Shown: positions 25,187 to 34,150 of the stretch, one piece after another
Layout of the letters: each line of letters opens with the position of its first letter
How positions within the stretch are numbered: the first letter of the stretch is position 1
Assembly (NCBI GenBank): GCA_020639155.1
Contig: JACKHF010000001.1
Span: 248,001 to 312,000, forward strand
Direction of reading: 5' to 3'
From: Phycisphaeraceae bacterium
Lineage (GTDB): Bacteria; Planctomycetota; Phycisphaerae; Phycisphaerales; UBA1924
Length of the DNA stretch: 64,000 bases
Notes under the pieces: model-generated
Told to the model about the DNA's origin: nothing
Databases searched by the model: none
What the model saw: the letters and a program-made list of their open reading frames with translations, nothing else
Made by a program: the position numbers and the translations under genes

Positions 25187-26131
25187 TCAGCTCGCGATTT
25201 CAAACTCGTGGTCTGCACCACGCAAACGGGCCTTTAGACGCTGGAGAATGAGCGAATGCATCTGGCTGACGCGTGACTCTGAACGACCGAGCACAATACC
25301 GATTTCCCGCATTGTCATGTTCTCGTAGTAGTACAGCAGCACAACCAAACGCTCTGCGGGAGTCAGACCCTTCGTAACCCAATCCTGCAGATCCGTGCGC
25401 TGCATAATCCGTGATACCCCCTCCTCGCGTCGACCCTCGATCGAATCGATGATTGACACTGTTTCACCGGATGGGCCAGCACGCTCTGCCGACAGACTCG
25501 ACTGCACAGGAACCCGAGAATCTCTCACAATGCGATCTGTTTCCTCAGGGACCGCATCAATTTGTTCACGAAGTTCATCCTCGGCGATATCGCGACCGTG
25601 CTCTTTTCGAAACGACTCTCGAATCTTGGCGACCTGCGACTCGCGCCTGCGAGCGAGTCTTGAAGCAGGGTCAAGCGCTCGAATGTTGTCGAAGATCGCT
25701 CCGCGGACACGCTTCGCGCAGAAGGTTTCAAACTTCGCTCCCTGATTCATGTCATATGAATCGATTGCGCACATCAGCCCGAACATGCCGCTTGATGAAA
25801 GATCATCAACCTCCACAATCGCTGGAAGACGCGAGCGGATTCGCTCTGCTGTCGTTCTCACAAGGGGCATGTAGTGCACTGCGAGTTGGTTCCGCAGAGC
25901 TACCGCACCGGTCGCTTTGTATTCGATCCACACGTCGTGGATTGATCCCGACCGGGCAGTCTGCGATTTCGTGTTTGAACGTGTAACCTTCTTGCGAGCC
26001 GCAGCACTTGACCCTCTTGTGCGCGCCACCCCTGTGTCAGAAGGTATCCGGGCATTCACAGCACTTGCTCTGGAAGAGTTATCCACATTGCGAGAGGTGG
26101 TCGATCGACGTGAAGTTGCCTGCCTGTCCAT
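25187..26131 (-). CDS. fliA: FliA/WhiG-type RNA polymerase sigma factor
   Basis: A sigma-28 type factor, 314 residues, expected to direct flagellar or motility genes. Region 2 is recognised in LAVHYMPLVRTTAERIRSRL, DDLSSSGMFGLMCAIDSYD and FETFCAKRVRGAIFDNIR. Region 3 is in SRLARRRESQVAKIRESF. Region 4 is in LTPAERLVVLLYYYENMTMREIGIVLGRSESRVSQMHSLI. A 75-residue N-terminal extension rich in Arg, Ser and Thr is unusual, since FliA is normally about 240 residues. The flagellar cluster at 54.9-58.6 kb is a plausible target. A promoter sits 70 bases upstream. Confidence 0.88.
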   Translation of the reverse strand: MDRQATSRRSTTSRNVDNSSRASAVNARIPSDTGVARTRGSSAAARKKVTRSNTKSQTARSGSIHDVWIEYKATGAVALRNQLAVHYMPLVRTTAERIRSRLPAIVEVDDLSSSGMFGLMCAIDSYDMNQGAKFETFCAKRVRGAIFDNIRALDPASRLARRRESQVAKIRESFRKEHGRDIAEDELREQIDAVPEETDRIVRDSRVPVQSSLSAERAGPSGETVSIIDSIEGRREEGVSRIMQRTDLQDWVTKGLTPAERLVVLLYYYENMTMREIGIVLGRSESRVSQMHSLILQRLKARLRGADHEFEIAS

Positions 26132-26200
26132 AGCCTGGGATCTCCGTCAAAACCAATGCTTTGTGATGTCCGAGAAAAATCAAATCGAGTGTAGCGGAGA

Positions 26201-26229
26201 TTTTATAAGACCCAGTGATCCTTTTGCAA
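26201..26229 (-). promoter_or_regulatory. predicted sigma-70 promoter of fliA
   Basis: On the minus strand TTGCAA (26224-26229) and TATAAA (26201-26206) are separated by 17 bases, close to consensus, which would start transcription about 60 bases upstream of the fliA ATG. Confidence 0.55.
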
Positions 26230-26246
26230 GCCAAAACCGGCTGATT

Positions 26247-26276
26247 TTGCGAACTTTTTTCGGACTCGAATAAAAT
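26247..26276 (+). promoter_or_regulatory. possible promoter of folC
   Basis: TTGCGA (26247-26252) and TAAAAT (26271-26276) with an 18-base spacer, in the divergent region between fliA and folC. A weak match, given as a candidate. The rest of the 316-base interval (26132-26447) holds no gene that I can support. Confidence 0.3.
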
Positions 26277-26447
26277 ACCAATCATCTTCCTAACGTGAAG
26301 TTTTTACAATTCACTTGGGTCATACTCGGGTGCGCTGTACAGTGTGGCTCACAGAATCGCAACACAATATCTTGGTGAATCATCGCGTTGAACTCCATAC
26401 CCAACCATTATCCAAACTCATGTGCTGAGCCATCGAACGGCGCTCTT

Positions 26448-27821
26448 ATGCACACACAGATTCGCAACTCATTTGACCCTTACCAATATCTGAATCAGCT
26501 TCCAAACTTCGAGCGCACAGTCCCGCAACGGATTTCTCCAGCCACCTTCAAACTGGAACGGATGCGCACACTCCTCAGTAGTCTTGGGAACCCTCAGAAC
26601 ACATTGACACTGATTCATGTCGCAGGCAGCAAAGGCAAGGGCAGTATTTGCGAAATGACCGCAAGCGCCCTTCAGGGATGCGGATACACCGTTGGCGTTT
26701 TTACGAGTCCTCATCTCGTTTCTCCACGGGAGCGCATCCGCATCAATGATGCGATGATCGATGAGAGCAGTTTCGCAGATGTTCTTGCCCGCGTGGCTCG
26801 CGCGACAGAGAAACATCGGTTGACACGTGAAAACACAACGTACTTTGAAGTCATGACTGCGGCAGGGTTTCTCTACTTCGCTGAACAGGCGGTCGATATT
26901 GCCGTTATTGAAGTGGGGCTTGGTGGCACACTTGATTCAACCAATGTGATTCAGCCTGCTGTGTGTATCATCGGCGCTCTGTACCTCGAGCACGCAGCCA
27001 TACTCGGCTCGACGCTTGAAGCAATCGCTTGCGAAAAAGCCGGAGTTATCAAGCCAAAGGTGCCTGTTGTCACGCTCGATCATCCGCCGTCGGTGATGGA
27101 GGTCATCCGCAAGAAGGCTGAAGCAGCAGATGCTCCATTGCACGTCCTGAGAGACACAATCCCGTTCTCATGGCGCGTATCTGCCAATGCTAATGGTCAA
27201 CCACAGACTGTCATTAACCTGGCATGTCCGACAATCTCGCTTGAACATATTCCCGTCCCTCTGGCTGGTGACCATCAGGCAGTCAACTGCGCACTTGCCT
27301 TGACTGCAATCTCATTGCTCAAAGGAAACGACTTCTCGTTCTCTGAGCCGGCTCTGGTTGAGGGGTTGTCGCGAACCATGCATCAGGGACGCATGGAACT
27401 TATCTGCCAAAAACCGCGTGTGTTGATTGATGGTGCGCACAATCCAGAATCGATCGAATGCCTTGTCAAGACACTTGCGTTGCATCACACCTATGACTCG
27501 TTGCACGTTGTCTTCGGGTGTGCAAGCGACAAGGACATTCGCGGCATGCTGGCGCACGTCGCAACTGTCGCCGACAAGGTTGTCTTCACCCAAGCAGACT
27601 CTTCGCGCGCTGTCGATCCGAACCTGCTTTTGCAGCACTGGAACGAGTTGACAGACCGCCCTGCTCAAGTCGCTGCGACAGTCCCTGACGCTCTCAGAGA
27701 TGCCGCATCTGTATGCACACCGGATGACCTTATCTGCGTAACAGGCTCGTTCCATCTTGTCGGTCAGGCGAAGGAACACGTCTGCTCACGTCTTTCTGCC
27801 GCGCAGGCCGGCCCTCAATAA
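26448..27821 (+). CDS. folC: folylpolyglutamate synthase/dihydrofolate synthase
   Basis: Adds glutamate to dihydropteroate and folates. The 457 residues carry the nucleotide loop VAGSKGKGSICEMTASAL, the FTSPHLVSPRERIRIND segment, VIEVGLGGTLDSTNVI, ILGSTLEAIACEKAGVIKP and the Mur-ligase-like C-terminal VLIDGAHNPES. A TTG 60 bases upstream continues the frame, but the ATG at 26448 is preferred. It is the first gene of a forward run with the small membrane protein, truA and a glycosyltransferase. Confidence 0.92.
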   Translation: MHTQIRNSFDPYQYLNQLPNFERTVPQRISPATFKLERMRTLLSSLGNPQNTLTLIHVAGSKGKGSICEMTASALQGCGYTVGVFTSPHLVSPRERIRINDAMIDESSFADVLARVARATEKHRLTRENTTYFEVMTAAGFLYFAEQAVDIAVIEVGLGGTLDSTNVIQPAVCIIGALYLEHAAILGSTLEAIACEKAGVIKPKVPVVTLDHPPSVMEVIRKKAEAADAPLHVLRDTIPFSWRVSANANGQPQTVINLACPTISLEHIPVPLAGDHQAVNCALALTAISLLKGNDFSFSEPALVEGLSRTMHQGRMELICQKPRVLIDGAHNPESIECLVKTLALHHTYDSLHVVFGCASDKDIRGMLAHVATVADKVVFTQADSSRAVDPNLLLQHWNELTDRPAQVAATVPDALRDAASVCTPDDLICVTGSFHLVGQAKEHVCSRLSAAQAGPQ

Positions 27822-27879
27822 AGCTCAATTTTTCCTGGCGTGTGCTCGCGAATTCGGATTCGCGTGCGAACACTTCTGC

Positions 27880-28068
27880 ATGCAGTTGATCGTGATTGTC
27901 AGTTTGATCGTGGTCGCCGCCGGTGTGCTTATTGCACTGGCATGGTGGAAGTTTTCTGATGCAATCTTTCCAGGCTCAAGATCCACTGAACAGGAGCCGC
28001 TGAACCCACATATTAATGCAACCGTTATCTCCAAAGACCAACTGAACAACACATCATCTGACCACTAA
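27880..28068 (+). CDS. small single-helix membrane protein, unknown
   Basis: A 62-residue protein, MQLIVIVSLIVVAAGVLIALAW at the N-terminus forming one membrane helix, followed by a polar tail of about 35 residues. It lies 58 bases after folC and 3 bases before truA, in the same direction, so it is probably part of the operon. No family is recognised, and no strong ribosome binding site is seen. Confidence 0.55.
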   Translation: MQLIVIVSLIVVAAGVLIALAWWKFSDAIFPGSRSTEQEPLNPHINATVISKDQLNNTSSDH

Positions 28069-28071
28069 ACC

Positions 28072-29508
28072 ATGCCACGCTACGCACTCTTTCTTGCCTA
28101 TGAAGGCACCGCATTTCACGGATGGCAGAAGCAGGAAGTGGATGCAACCAGCGTGCTCGCGCGTCGTGCTGATCCAACACTTATAGCAGCAAAGCCGGGT
28201 TGCGTGGCACTGCGCACAGTCCAGGCAGTTGTTGAAAAGGCTGTCAGACAGGCTGTTCGTGATCAGGTGACACTTGTTGGTGCAAGCCGTACCGATTCCG
28301 GCGTACATGCACGGGGGCAGGTCGCTTCGTTTTCATCTGAGCACGATGGCAGGGGTCGGGGCTGGCCGATCGAACGAGGATTGGCGCCACTTGTTCGTGC
28401 AATCAACGCGCAGCTGCCGGAAGATGTGCTTGTTCAAGCTGCACGTGTGGTGCCGGATGAGTTTCACCCGATTGGCGGCGCAACACGCAAGGAGTACTCG
28501 TTTGTGTTTCACGATTCGCGGGACCGGCCGCTCTGGGATCGTCATCGCGTCACGCAGGTCTGGCATCCTCTCGATACAACACTGATGCATCAGGCCGCAC
28601 AATACTTGATTGGAGAACATGACTTTGTGAGTATGTGCGCAGCAGATCACGGGAGACAATCGACCGTCCGCACAGTGTACCGGTGTGATGTGAAACGCAT
28701 CGCCCCTGATCGCATCAAGATGCAAATCGAAGGGAATGGGTTTCTGTACAACATGGTGCGCATTATTGCTGGCACGCTCGCAGAAGTCGGAAGACATCGA
28801 TATCCTCCTGAGCATGTACGCAGCATCATTGAAGCGCGTGATCGAACCAAGGCTGGGGTAACACTTGATCCGTCCGGGCTCACGCTCGAATGGATTGAGT
28901 ACACACATCCTGAGCGAGGGCTTTTCCTTCGGTCTGACGAAACATGCAACACGAGTCTTCCGATTGAAATGCCTCGGCTGACCCTGCGGGCACCCGTCGA
29001 ATCAGACGCTGACGCCTTGGCACCAATGTGGCAGGATCCTGCGGTGACCAAGTACATTGGCGATGGCTCTGTGCGCCCAATCGAGCGTGTCCGAGAGAGC
29101 ACGTTCAAACGAATCGCTCAGTTAAAACAGACTGGTGCAACACTATTCACTGTTGAACGCAAGGACGAATCCGGCAATCCGGAGATCATCGGCGACTGCG
29201 GCGTGTGCCCCGTCAACTGGGAGGGGCCAGAGATCGAACTCGGGTACCGCTTCAAACAATCTGCGTGGGGGAACGGATATGCGACAGAAGCTGCGCGCGC
29301 TGCGCTTGATTACGCCTTCACAACAACGTCGCTCGACCGCATTCTCGGCTTGACGCATCCAGAGAATACTGCATCGATGCAAGTGTTGACCAAAGTTGGC
29401 ATGACATCGCACGGGCTCACCGAGCGGTTTTACGGCACAACACTCCGATGGTTTTCGATAACACACAGACAATGGACTGACATGCGCACAAAGGAAGTAA
29501 GCGCATGA
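28072..29508 (+). CDS. truA: tRNA pseudouridine synthase TruA fused to a GNAT acetyltransferase
   Basis: Residues 1-285 are TruA, which makes pseudouridine at positions 38-40 of tRNA anticodon arms: YEGTAFHGWQKQ, the catalytic ASRTDSGVHARGQ with Asp75, and GNGFLYNMVRIIAGTLAEVG. A 27-residue insertion at about 21-47 separates the first strand from the usual R-T-V-Q. Residues 300-470 form a RimJ/RimL-like GNAT domain: RLTLRAPVESDADALAPMW, ELGYRFKQSAWGNGYATEAARAALDYAF with the acetyl-CoA loop, and PENTASMQVLTKVGM. The two domains are in one frame with no stop between them. Its last four bases overlap the next gene (ATGA). Confidence 0.93.
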   Translation: MPRYALFLAYEGTAFHGWQKQEVDATSVLARRADPTLIAAKPGCVALRTVQAVVEKAVRQAVRDQVTLVGASRTDSGVHARGQVASFSSEHDGRGRGWPIERGLAPLVRAINAQLPEDVLVQAARVVPDEFHPIGGATRKEYSFVFHDSRDRPLWDRHRVTQVWHPLDTTLMHQAAQYLIGEHDFVSMCAADHGRQSTVRTVYRCDVKRIAPDRIKMQIEGNGFLYNMVRIIAGTLAEVGRHRYPPEHVRSIIEARDRTKAGVTLDPSGLTLEWIEYTHPERGLFLRSDETCNTSLPIEMPRLTLRAPVESDADALAPMWQDPAVTKYIGDGSVRPIERVRESTFKRIAQLKQTGATLFTVERKDESGNPEIIGDCGVCPVNWEGPEIELGYRFKQSAWGNGYATEAARAALDYAFTTTSLDRILGLTHPENTASMQVLTKVGMTSHGLTERFYGTTLRWFSITHRQWTDMRTKEVSA

Positions 29509-30719
29509 GAATCCTGCACATCTCGACACGATTGATTCTTGGAGGATCGCAGGAGAACACTGTGCTCTCGTGCGAGGGACAGGCGAATCTCGGGCACAAT
29601 GTGCATCTTGCATTCGGCCCCATCTTCGGACCTGAGGGATCATTGCGTGATCGTGTCGCGCAGTTTCGTACGCAGGACAATCGAGCAATGACCATGCACG
29701 AAATCCCGAGCATGGTTCGCGAGATCAGCCCTGTGCAGGACATCTCGTGTTACTTTGAGCTTCGCGAACTCATTCGAACAATTGAGCCCGATATTGTGCA
29801 TACGCATTCGTCAAAGGCTGGCATCCTCGGAAGGCTTGCTGCGTGGAGTATTGCCAAACATCGTCCAGCGTCCAAGCCACTCGGTGTTGTTCACACGATC
29901 CATGGTCCACCGTTCCACAAGTACCAGCGTCGCTTTACGCATAGCTTCTATGTTCATAGTGAGCGTTATGCCGCAAACCGATGCCACAGTATTATCAGTG
30001 TTGCTGATGCAATGACAGACCAGTATCTCGCGGAGCATGTTGGCGCATCGAGCCAGTACGTCACTGTGCGTTCAGGCATGGAAACCGATCGGTTCCTTCG
30101 GGCGGACTCTCCGGAAGTGCGTTCAAACTCACGGCGTTCGCTCGGACTGGATGCGGATGACTTTGTCATCGGGACTGTCGCACGACTCGCTGAGCTCAAG
30201 GGGCATGATGATCTTCTCAATGCGCTTGCGGACGATCTAAGAACGAACCCGACATGGAAGCTTCTCTGGATCGGCGATGGATGGTGGCGGAATCGACTGA
30301 CACAACGCATCCACGCACTCGGACTCAGTAAACAGGTTGTCATGACCGGTCTGGTTCCAGGCGATCGCGTGCCCAACATGATTGCTGCGATGGATGTTCT
30401 TGCTCATCCGAGTTATCGGGAAGGTCTGCCTCGCACGGTGCCTCAAGCGCTGCTTGCTGGCGTCTGTCCTGTTGCGTACGACGTTGACGGCACCGGCGAA
30501 GCCTGCCAGCACGAACATACAGGACTGCTCGTGGCGCCGGGCGATGTGCAATCACTGCGCGATGCGATCGTTCGACTGTATTGCTACCCTGACTTGCGGG
30601 CACAACTCGCAAGAACCGGGCAGGCGTGGTGCAGGGACCAGTTTGGAGCACAAACGATGGTCGACAAGCTGGAGCACGTGTACACGCGAGCGCTTCATAT
30701 CGCACAATATCAGGGATGA
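29505..30719 (+). CDS. GT4-family glycosyltransferase
   Basis: A 404-residue GT-B glycosyltransferase. The N-terminal domain has ILHISTRLILGGSQENTVL, typical of acceptor-binding GT4 enzymes, with DIVHTHSSKAGILGRLAA. The C-terminal domain has GTVARLAELKGHDDLLNAL and LAHPSYREGLPRTVPQALLAG. The second Glu of the EX7E motif is replaced by Gln here. It probably transfers a sugar from a nucleotide donor in envelope polysaccharide synthesis, but the substrate is unknown. It starts in the ATGA overlap with the truA fusion. Confidence 0.87.
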   Translation: MRILHISTRLILGGSQENTVLSCEGQANLGHNVHLAFGPIFGPEGSLRDRVAQFRTQDNRAMTMHEIPSMVREISPVQDISCYFELRELIRTIEPDIVHTHSSKAGILGRLAAWSIAKHRPASKPLGVVHTIHGPPFHKYQRRFTHSFYVHSERYAANRCHSIISVADAMTDQYLAEHVGASSQYVTVRSGMETDRFLRADSPEVRSNSRRSLGLDADDFVIGTVARLAELKGHDDLLNALADDLRTNPTWKLLWIGDGWWRNRLTQRIHALGLSKQVVMTGLVPGDRVPNMIAAMDVLAHPSYREGLPRTVPQALLAGVCPVAYDVDGTGEACQHEHTGLLVAPGDVQSLRDAIVRLYCYPDLRAQLARTGQAWCRDQFGAQTMVDKLEHVYTRALHIAQYQG

Positions 30720-30729
30720 TCTCGTATTC

Positions 30730-32970
30730 ATGGGTACACCGTCGCACACATCTGTATCGCACGTCACACGCAATGTCCTCGTATGGGCACTGTGCAGCCT
30801 GTGTTCAGCGAATGTGCTGGCGCAAGGGCTGAACCTTGATCCCGGCAATACACCTCGTGCTGGCGATGGATTGCACGCGCTCGAGCTTGCCCAACAACTG
30901 AGTTCGCAGGCGACAGCTCTCCACAACGACCGTGGAAGCACAGCGGAAAAACGTAGAAATCGCGCCAAAGCATCGCTGCGAATGGTTGCGGCCGAGCTAT
31001 TGCGATCCGGCGAGAATGCAGGAGCAAGTGGCTCGTCGGCTGTGCTGTATGGGCTGACACTCGCATCAAATATCCGTGCGTTTGATGATCTGATCGACAA
31101 CAGATTGGGCAGTGTCGATGCCGCGATCCTTGAACTCGTCGCAGCAAGCGAGCCGGGTAGTGGCGCTTTTGATTCGGTTGCCAGTACGCCGGAACAACTC
31201 GACCAGGCGCTCGCTCGTGCGCTTGCCCCGCTTGCGTCGGCAACACTTGACGAGAGTGTCAAGCACGGTGGGTGGTGGCTTGAACGCTCCGAACGTTCAA
31301 ACGAAGAAAGCAAGGATTCGGATCCGGTTGCCACTGTTAACCAATGGCTTGCGACAGGCCAGATTGATCCGGATACCGCCTCATCACTGCGATCCTTTGC
31401 GCAGCAGGGCGAAGCTGTTTCACGCATTCCCGCAGCGTTTGCGCAATGGCAGCATGCGTGGCGCAACATCAGCGAACTGATCATCGCACGCGAGAACGCT
31501 CGCACACGGTTTGGAAACAACACCGCAGATCATCTTGTCAGCATTGCGAGTGCATGCGCCCAAACACTTGCCGATCCGGATGCAGATCAGGGTGCTTTTC
31601 TTCATGCGCAGCATCAACTCGGCATCTCCGCGTGGTCGGTGCGCACGTGGCAACTGCTTGAAGCATCGCTCTCAAACGCATCGAACAGAACGATGCGCGA
31701 CCCGTTGCGTTCGATGATTGAGTACCGGATCCCTGATGCTGGTACACCTGTCCGTGCCGGACAAACAATCCTCTCCGATGAGGTGCGTGATGCTGTGGAC
31801 GCAATGGTAACACTGCTCTCAAGCCCCATGCATCTGCCCGATGAAGACAGGCTGGTGCGCCAGCTAAAGCCCGCCAGACGATACTTTGCAAAGGAACTCA
31901 ACACAAGCACCGACCAACTCGCACGATTTCTCCCTGACGTACTCACGGGAAAGGTGACGCTAGCTGACCCCGGGTTGCTCTCAGCTATGCAAACCCAGCG
32001 CGACATGATCGGAGCAATGAGACTGCTGATTGCTGCGAGCGATACACTCTGCGGCACCATTGGTGATCCTGGCACGGGCATGCGTTCCGTTGCCCCACTC
32101 TGGTCGCGCGCGGCCGATCAGGCACTGAAACTCTCGCAGGATCTCGACAATCGTGAAGGTGCTGAAGAGGCACAGAAAAAATTCCGCCAGCTTTTGCTTG
32201 ATCTGAGTCGGTTCGGGCTGCTGCCCGGCGAAGATGGATTGAGCCAAGCATCAAAGTCAATCGATTCGACATGGGCAAAGTTAACCAACAACCGTCACGC
32301 GGAACTTGGAAACACGATCCCGGTTTCACGCCAGGAGTGGATTACCAAGCTCGGTCGTGAGGGTGCAGAGCCGGAAGCGCTCCGCCTTGATGCTCTGACA
32401 GAAACGATGGACATACTTGTCTCCGCTGTTCGTGTTGCTGATGTGACCGGGTGGAAACAAAACAGTAACGTTACAGCAAACTCGCGCGAGCTATGGGTCC
32501 AGCACTGGGCCGGATGGGAACTCACAAATACAGCGCTCGGCATGCTGCTCGACGATCTCGAGCCAGACCTGCACCAACTGGTTACACTCGCTATTGACAG
32601 CGATCCGTACGATGCGCTGGACAAGGCCAAGGAGATCCGGCAGAATCACGCTGTCGTGCTGTTGGCTGGCGAGCTTGATGCTGCAGCTTCTCTTCATATT
32701 GGCAGATCTGCACCGGACATCAATCCAGCCGATCTGAATCGGCTGCCCGATCAACTGCTCCCCATGATCGAAATCTCGTTCGGCGTTCCAGCGGACAATG
32801 CTTGGCTGATCGGCTCGCGCCCCGATATTGCCAGCGCCTGCCGATACGCGGAGGAGTACGCCAATCGCTCGTCACGAGACGCGACTGCTGAGCAGTTCCG
32901 CTCATACGCCGCGCAGCGCGCATTTGTCGCACTTGAGGCTGTCCGCGCCAACCGCAGACCGGAGGGATAA
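30730..32970 (+). CDS. large secreted protein of unknown function
   Basis: A 746-residue protein with an N-terminal signal sequence (HVTRNVLVWALCSLCSANVLA, cut before Q-G-L). The rest is predicted mostly alpha-helical and acidic, with no recognised domain, no obvious catalytic motif and no dockerin-like end. It follows the glycosyltransferase by only 10 bases and precedes a transaldolase by 45, so it is probably in the same operon. The ATG at 30730 is chosen because it sits immediately before the signal sequence. The upstream frame overlaps the glycosyltransferase gene. Confidence 0.7.
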   Translation: MGTPSHTSVSHVTRNVLVWALCSLCSANVLAQGLNLDPGNTPRAGDGLHALELAQQLSSQATALHNDRGSTAEKRRNRAKASLRMVAAELLRSGENAGASGSSAVLYGLTLASNIRAFDDLIDNRLGSVDAAILELVAASEPGSGAFDSVASTPEQLDQALARALAPLASATLDESVKHGGWWLERSERSNEESKDSDPVATVNQWLATGQIDPDTASSLRSFAQQGEAVSRIPAAFAQWQHAWRNISELIIARENARTRFGNNTADHLVSIASACAQTLADPDADQGAFLHAQHQLGISAWSVRTWQLLEASLSNASNRTMRDPLRSMIEYRIPDAGTPVRAGQTILSDEVRDAVDAMVTLLSSPMHLPDEDRLVRQLKPARRYFAKELNTSTDQLARFLPDVLTGKVTLADPGLLSAMQTQRDMIGAMRLLIAASDTLCGTIGDPGTGMRSVAPLWSRAADQALKLSQDLDNREGAEEAQKKFRQLLLDLSRFGLLPGEDGLSQASKSIDSTWAKLTNNRHAELGNTIPVSRQEWITKLGREGAEPEALRLDALTETMDILVSAVRVADVTGWKQNSNVTANSRELWVQHWAGWELTNTALGMLLDDLEPDLHQLVTLAIDSDPYDALDKAKEIRQNHAVVLLAGELDAAASLHIGRSAPDINPADLNRLPDQLLPMIEISFGVPADNAWLIGSRPDIASACRYAEEYANRSSRDATAEQFRSYAAQRAFVALEAVRANRRPEG

Positions 32971-33015
32971 GCTCTCTGGCATACGCATCGCACTCGCGCA
33001 CGAGGAACCAGCCAT

Positions 33016-33663
33016 ATGGACCTGTACATTGACACTGCAAATATCGATGAAATCCGTGAAGCACACGATCTGGGTGTGCTTGATGGCGTCACAACAAACC
33101 CATCGCTGATTGCAAAGGAAGGCGTCGACTACGGCACGCGGCTGGCAGAGATCTGCAAGGTTGTCTCAGGCCCTGTTTCTGCCGAAGTCATTGCAACCGA
33201 AGCAGAGAAGATGATTGCCGAGGGCAAAGAACGCGCGAAGATCGCGTCGAACATTGTCGTCAAGCTCCCAAGCACAATTGACGGACTAAAAGCCTGCAAG
33301 GCACTCAGCGATGCTGGTATCCGCACAAACCTGACACTGTGCTTCCAGCCGCTGCAGGCGCTGATGGTTGCCAAGGCCGGCGCGTTCCTTGTCAGCCCGT
33401 TTATTGGCCGACTGGACGACATCGGCGAGGACGGCATGGATCTGATCCGCGCAATCCGAGTGATTTACGACAACTACGGATTAGACACCAAGATCCTGGC
33501 TGCATCAATCAGACACACCAATCACCTGCTGCATTGCGCTCTCGCGGGTGCGGACGTTGCCACAGTTCCTTTCGGCGTGATCAAAAAGATGATGAGCCAT
33601 CCCCTGACGGACTCGGGGATCAAGACCTTCCTGGCTGACTATGCCAAGGCGTTTGGCAGCTAA
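33016..33663 (+). CDS. transaldolase/fructose-6-phosphate aldolase family protein
   Basis: A 215-residue class I aldolase of the small transaldolase (TalC/FSA) group. It begins MDLYIDTANIDEIREAHDLG and VTTNPSLIAKEG. The Schiff-base lysine is in IVVKLPST near residue 86, and the barrel ends with ASIRHTNHLLHCALAGADVATVPF and MMSHPLTDSGIKTFLADY. It could be a transaldolase of the pentose phosphate pathway or a fructose-6-phosphate aldolase, and the sequence alone does not separate these. GAGGA 9 bases upstream of the ATG is a good ribosome binding site. Confidence 0.92.
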   Translation: MDLYIDTANIDEIREAHDLGVLDGVTTNPSLIAKEGVDYGTRLAEICKVVSGPVSAEVIATEAEKMIAEGKERAKIASNIVVKLPSTIDGLKACKALSDAGIRTNLTLCFQPLQALMVAKAGAFLVSPFIGRLDDIGEDGMDLIRAIRVIYDNYGLDTKILAASIRHTNHLLHCALAGADVATVPFGVIKKMMSHPLTDSGIKTFLADYAKAFGS

Positions 33664-33673
33664 GACCAGTACG

Positions 33674-34150
33674 TCACGTTTTCAGTTCAAAGAGAAACTC
33701 GATCTCGACCGGCACATTCAATGGCAGACTGGAGCAGCCGACGGCTGCACGTGCGTGTCTGCCAGCATCGCCAAAGACATCGATCAGAAGCTCGCTTGCT
33801 GCGTTGGCAACCTTTGGCTGATCGCCGAACCCCGGCCCGCACGCGACGAAGCAACCAACCCGTACGACGCGGGCAATCCCGTCCAGCGATCCAGCATGGG
33901 CTTTCACAGCGGCAAGCCCGTTGATTGCACACTGCCTCGCACACTCTCGGGCCTGCTCCAGGGTCACCGTGTCACCAACAATGCCGCGCATCATGACCGA
34001 ACCATCACGAATGGGTATCTGCCCGCTGATAAAGACGAGATTTCCGCTCTGGTTTGCAGGTACATAGGCCGCCACAGGAGCTGCTGGAGCATGCAGATCG
34101 AGTCCCAGTTCGGTTGCCCGGGTTTCCGCCGAAATCGAGCTTATTGTCAT
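33674..34150 (-). CDS. RidA-family (YjgF/Rid) protein
   Basis: A 158-residue protein of the RidA/YjgF group, which removes reactive enamine/imine intermediates. Matching segments are GNLVFISGQIPIRDG, EQARECARQCAINGLAAVKAH and the end SSLPLNVPVEIEFLFEL. The family's conserved arginine that binds the substrate carboxylate is replaced in the C-terminal region by SLPLN, as in several Rid subfamilies, so the deaminase activity cannot be assumed. The ATG at 34150 is used. It is convergent with the aldolase gene, with 10 bases between stops. Confidence 0.85.
   Translation of the reverse strand: MTISSISAETRATELGLDLHAPAAPVAAYVPANQSGNLVFISGQIPIRDGSVMMRGIVGDTVTLEQARECARQCAINGLAAVKAHAGSLDGIARVVRVGCFVACGPGFGDQPKVANAASELLIDVFGDAGRHARAAVGCSSLPLNVPVEIEFLFELKT

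Noticed and set aside
30552..31523. Minus-strand frame of about 323 codons opposite the 746-residue secreted protein
   Set aside because: Ser/Ala/Arg-rich shadow. The forward gene has a signal peptide and operon context.
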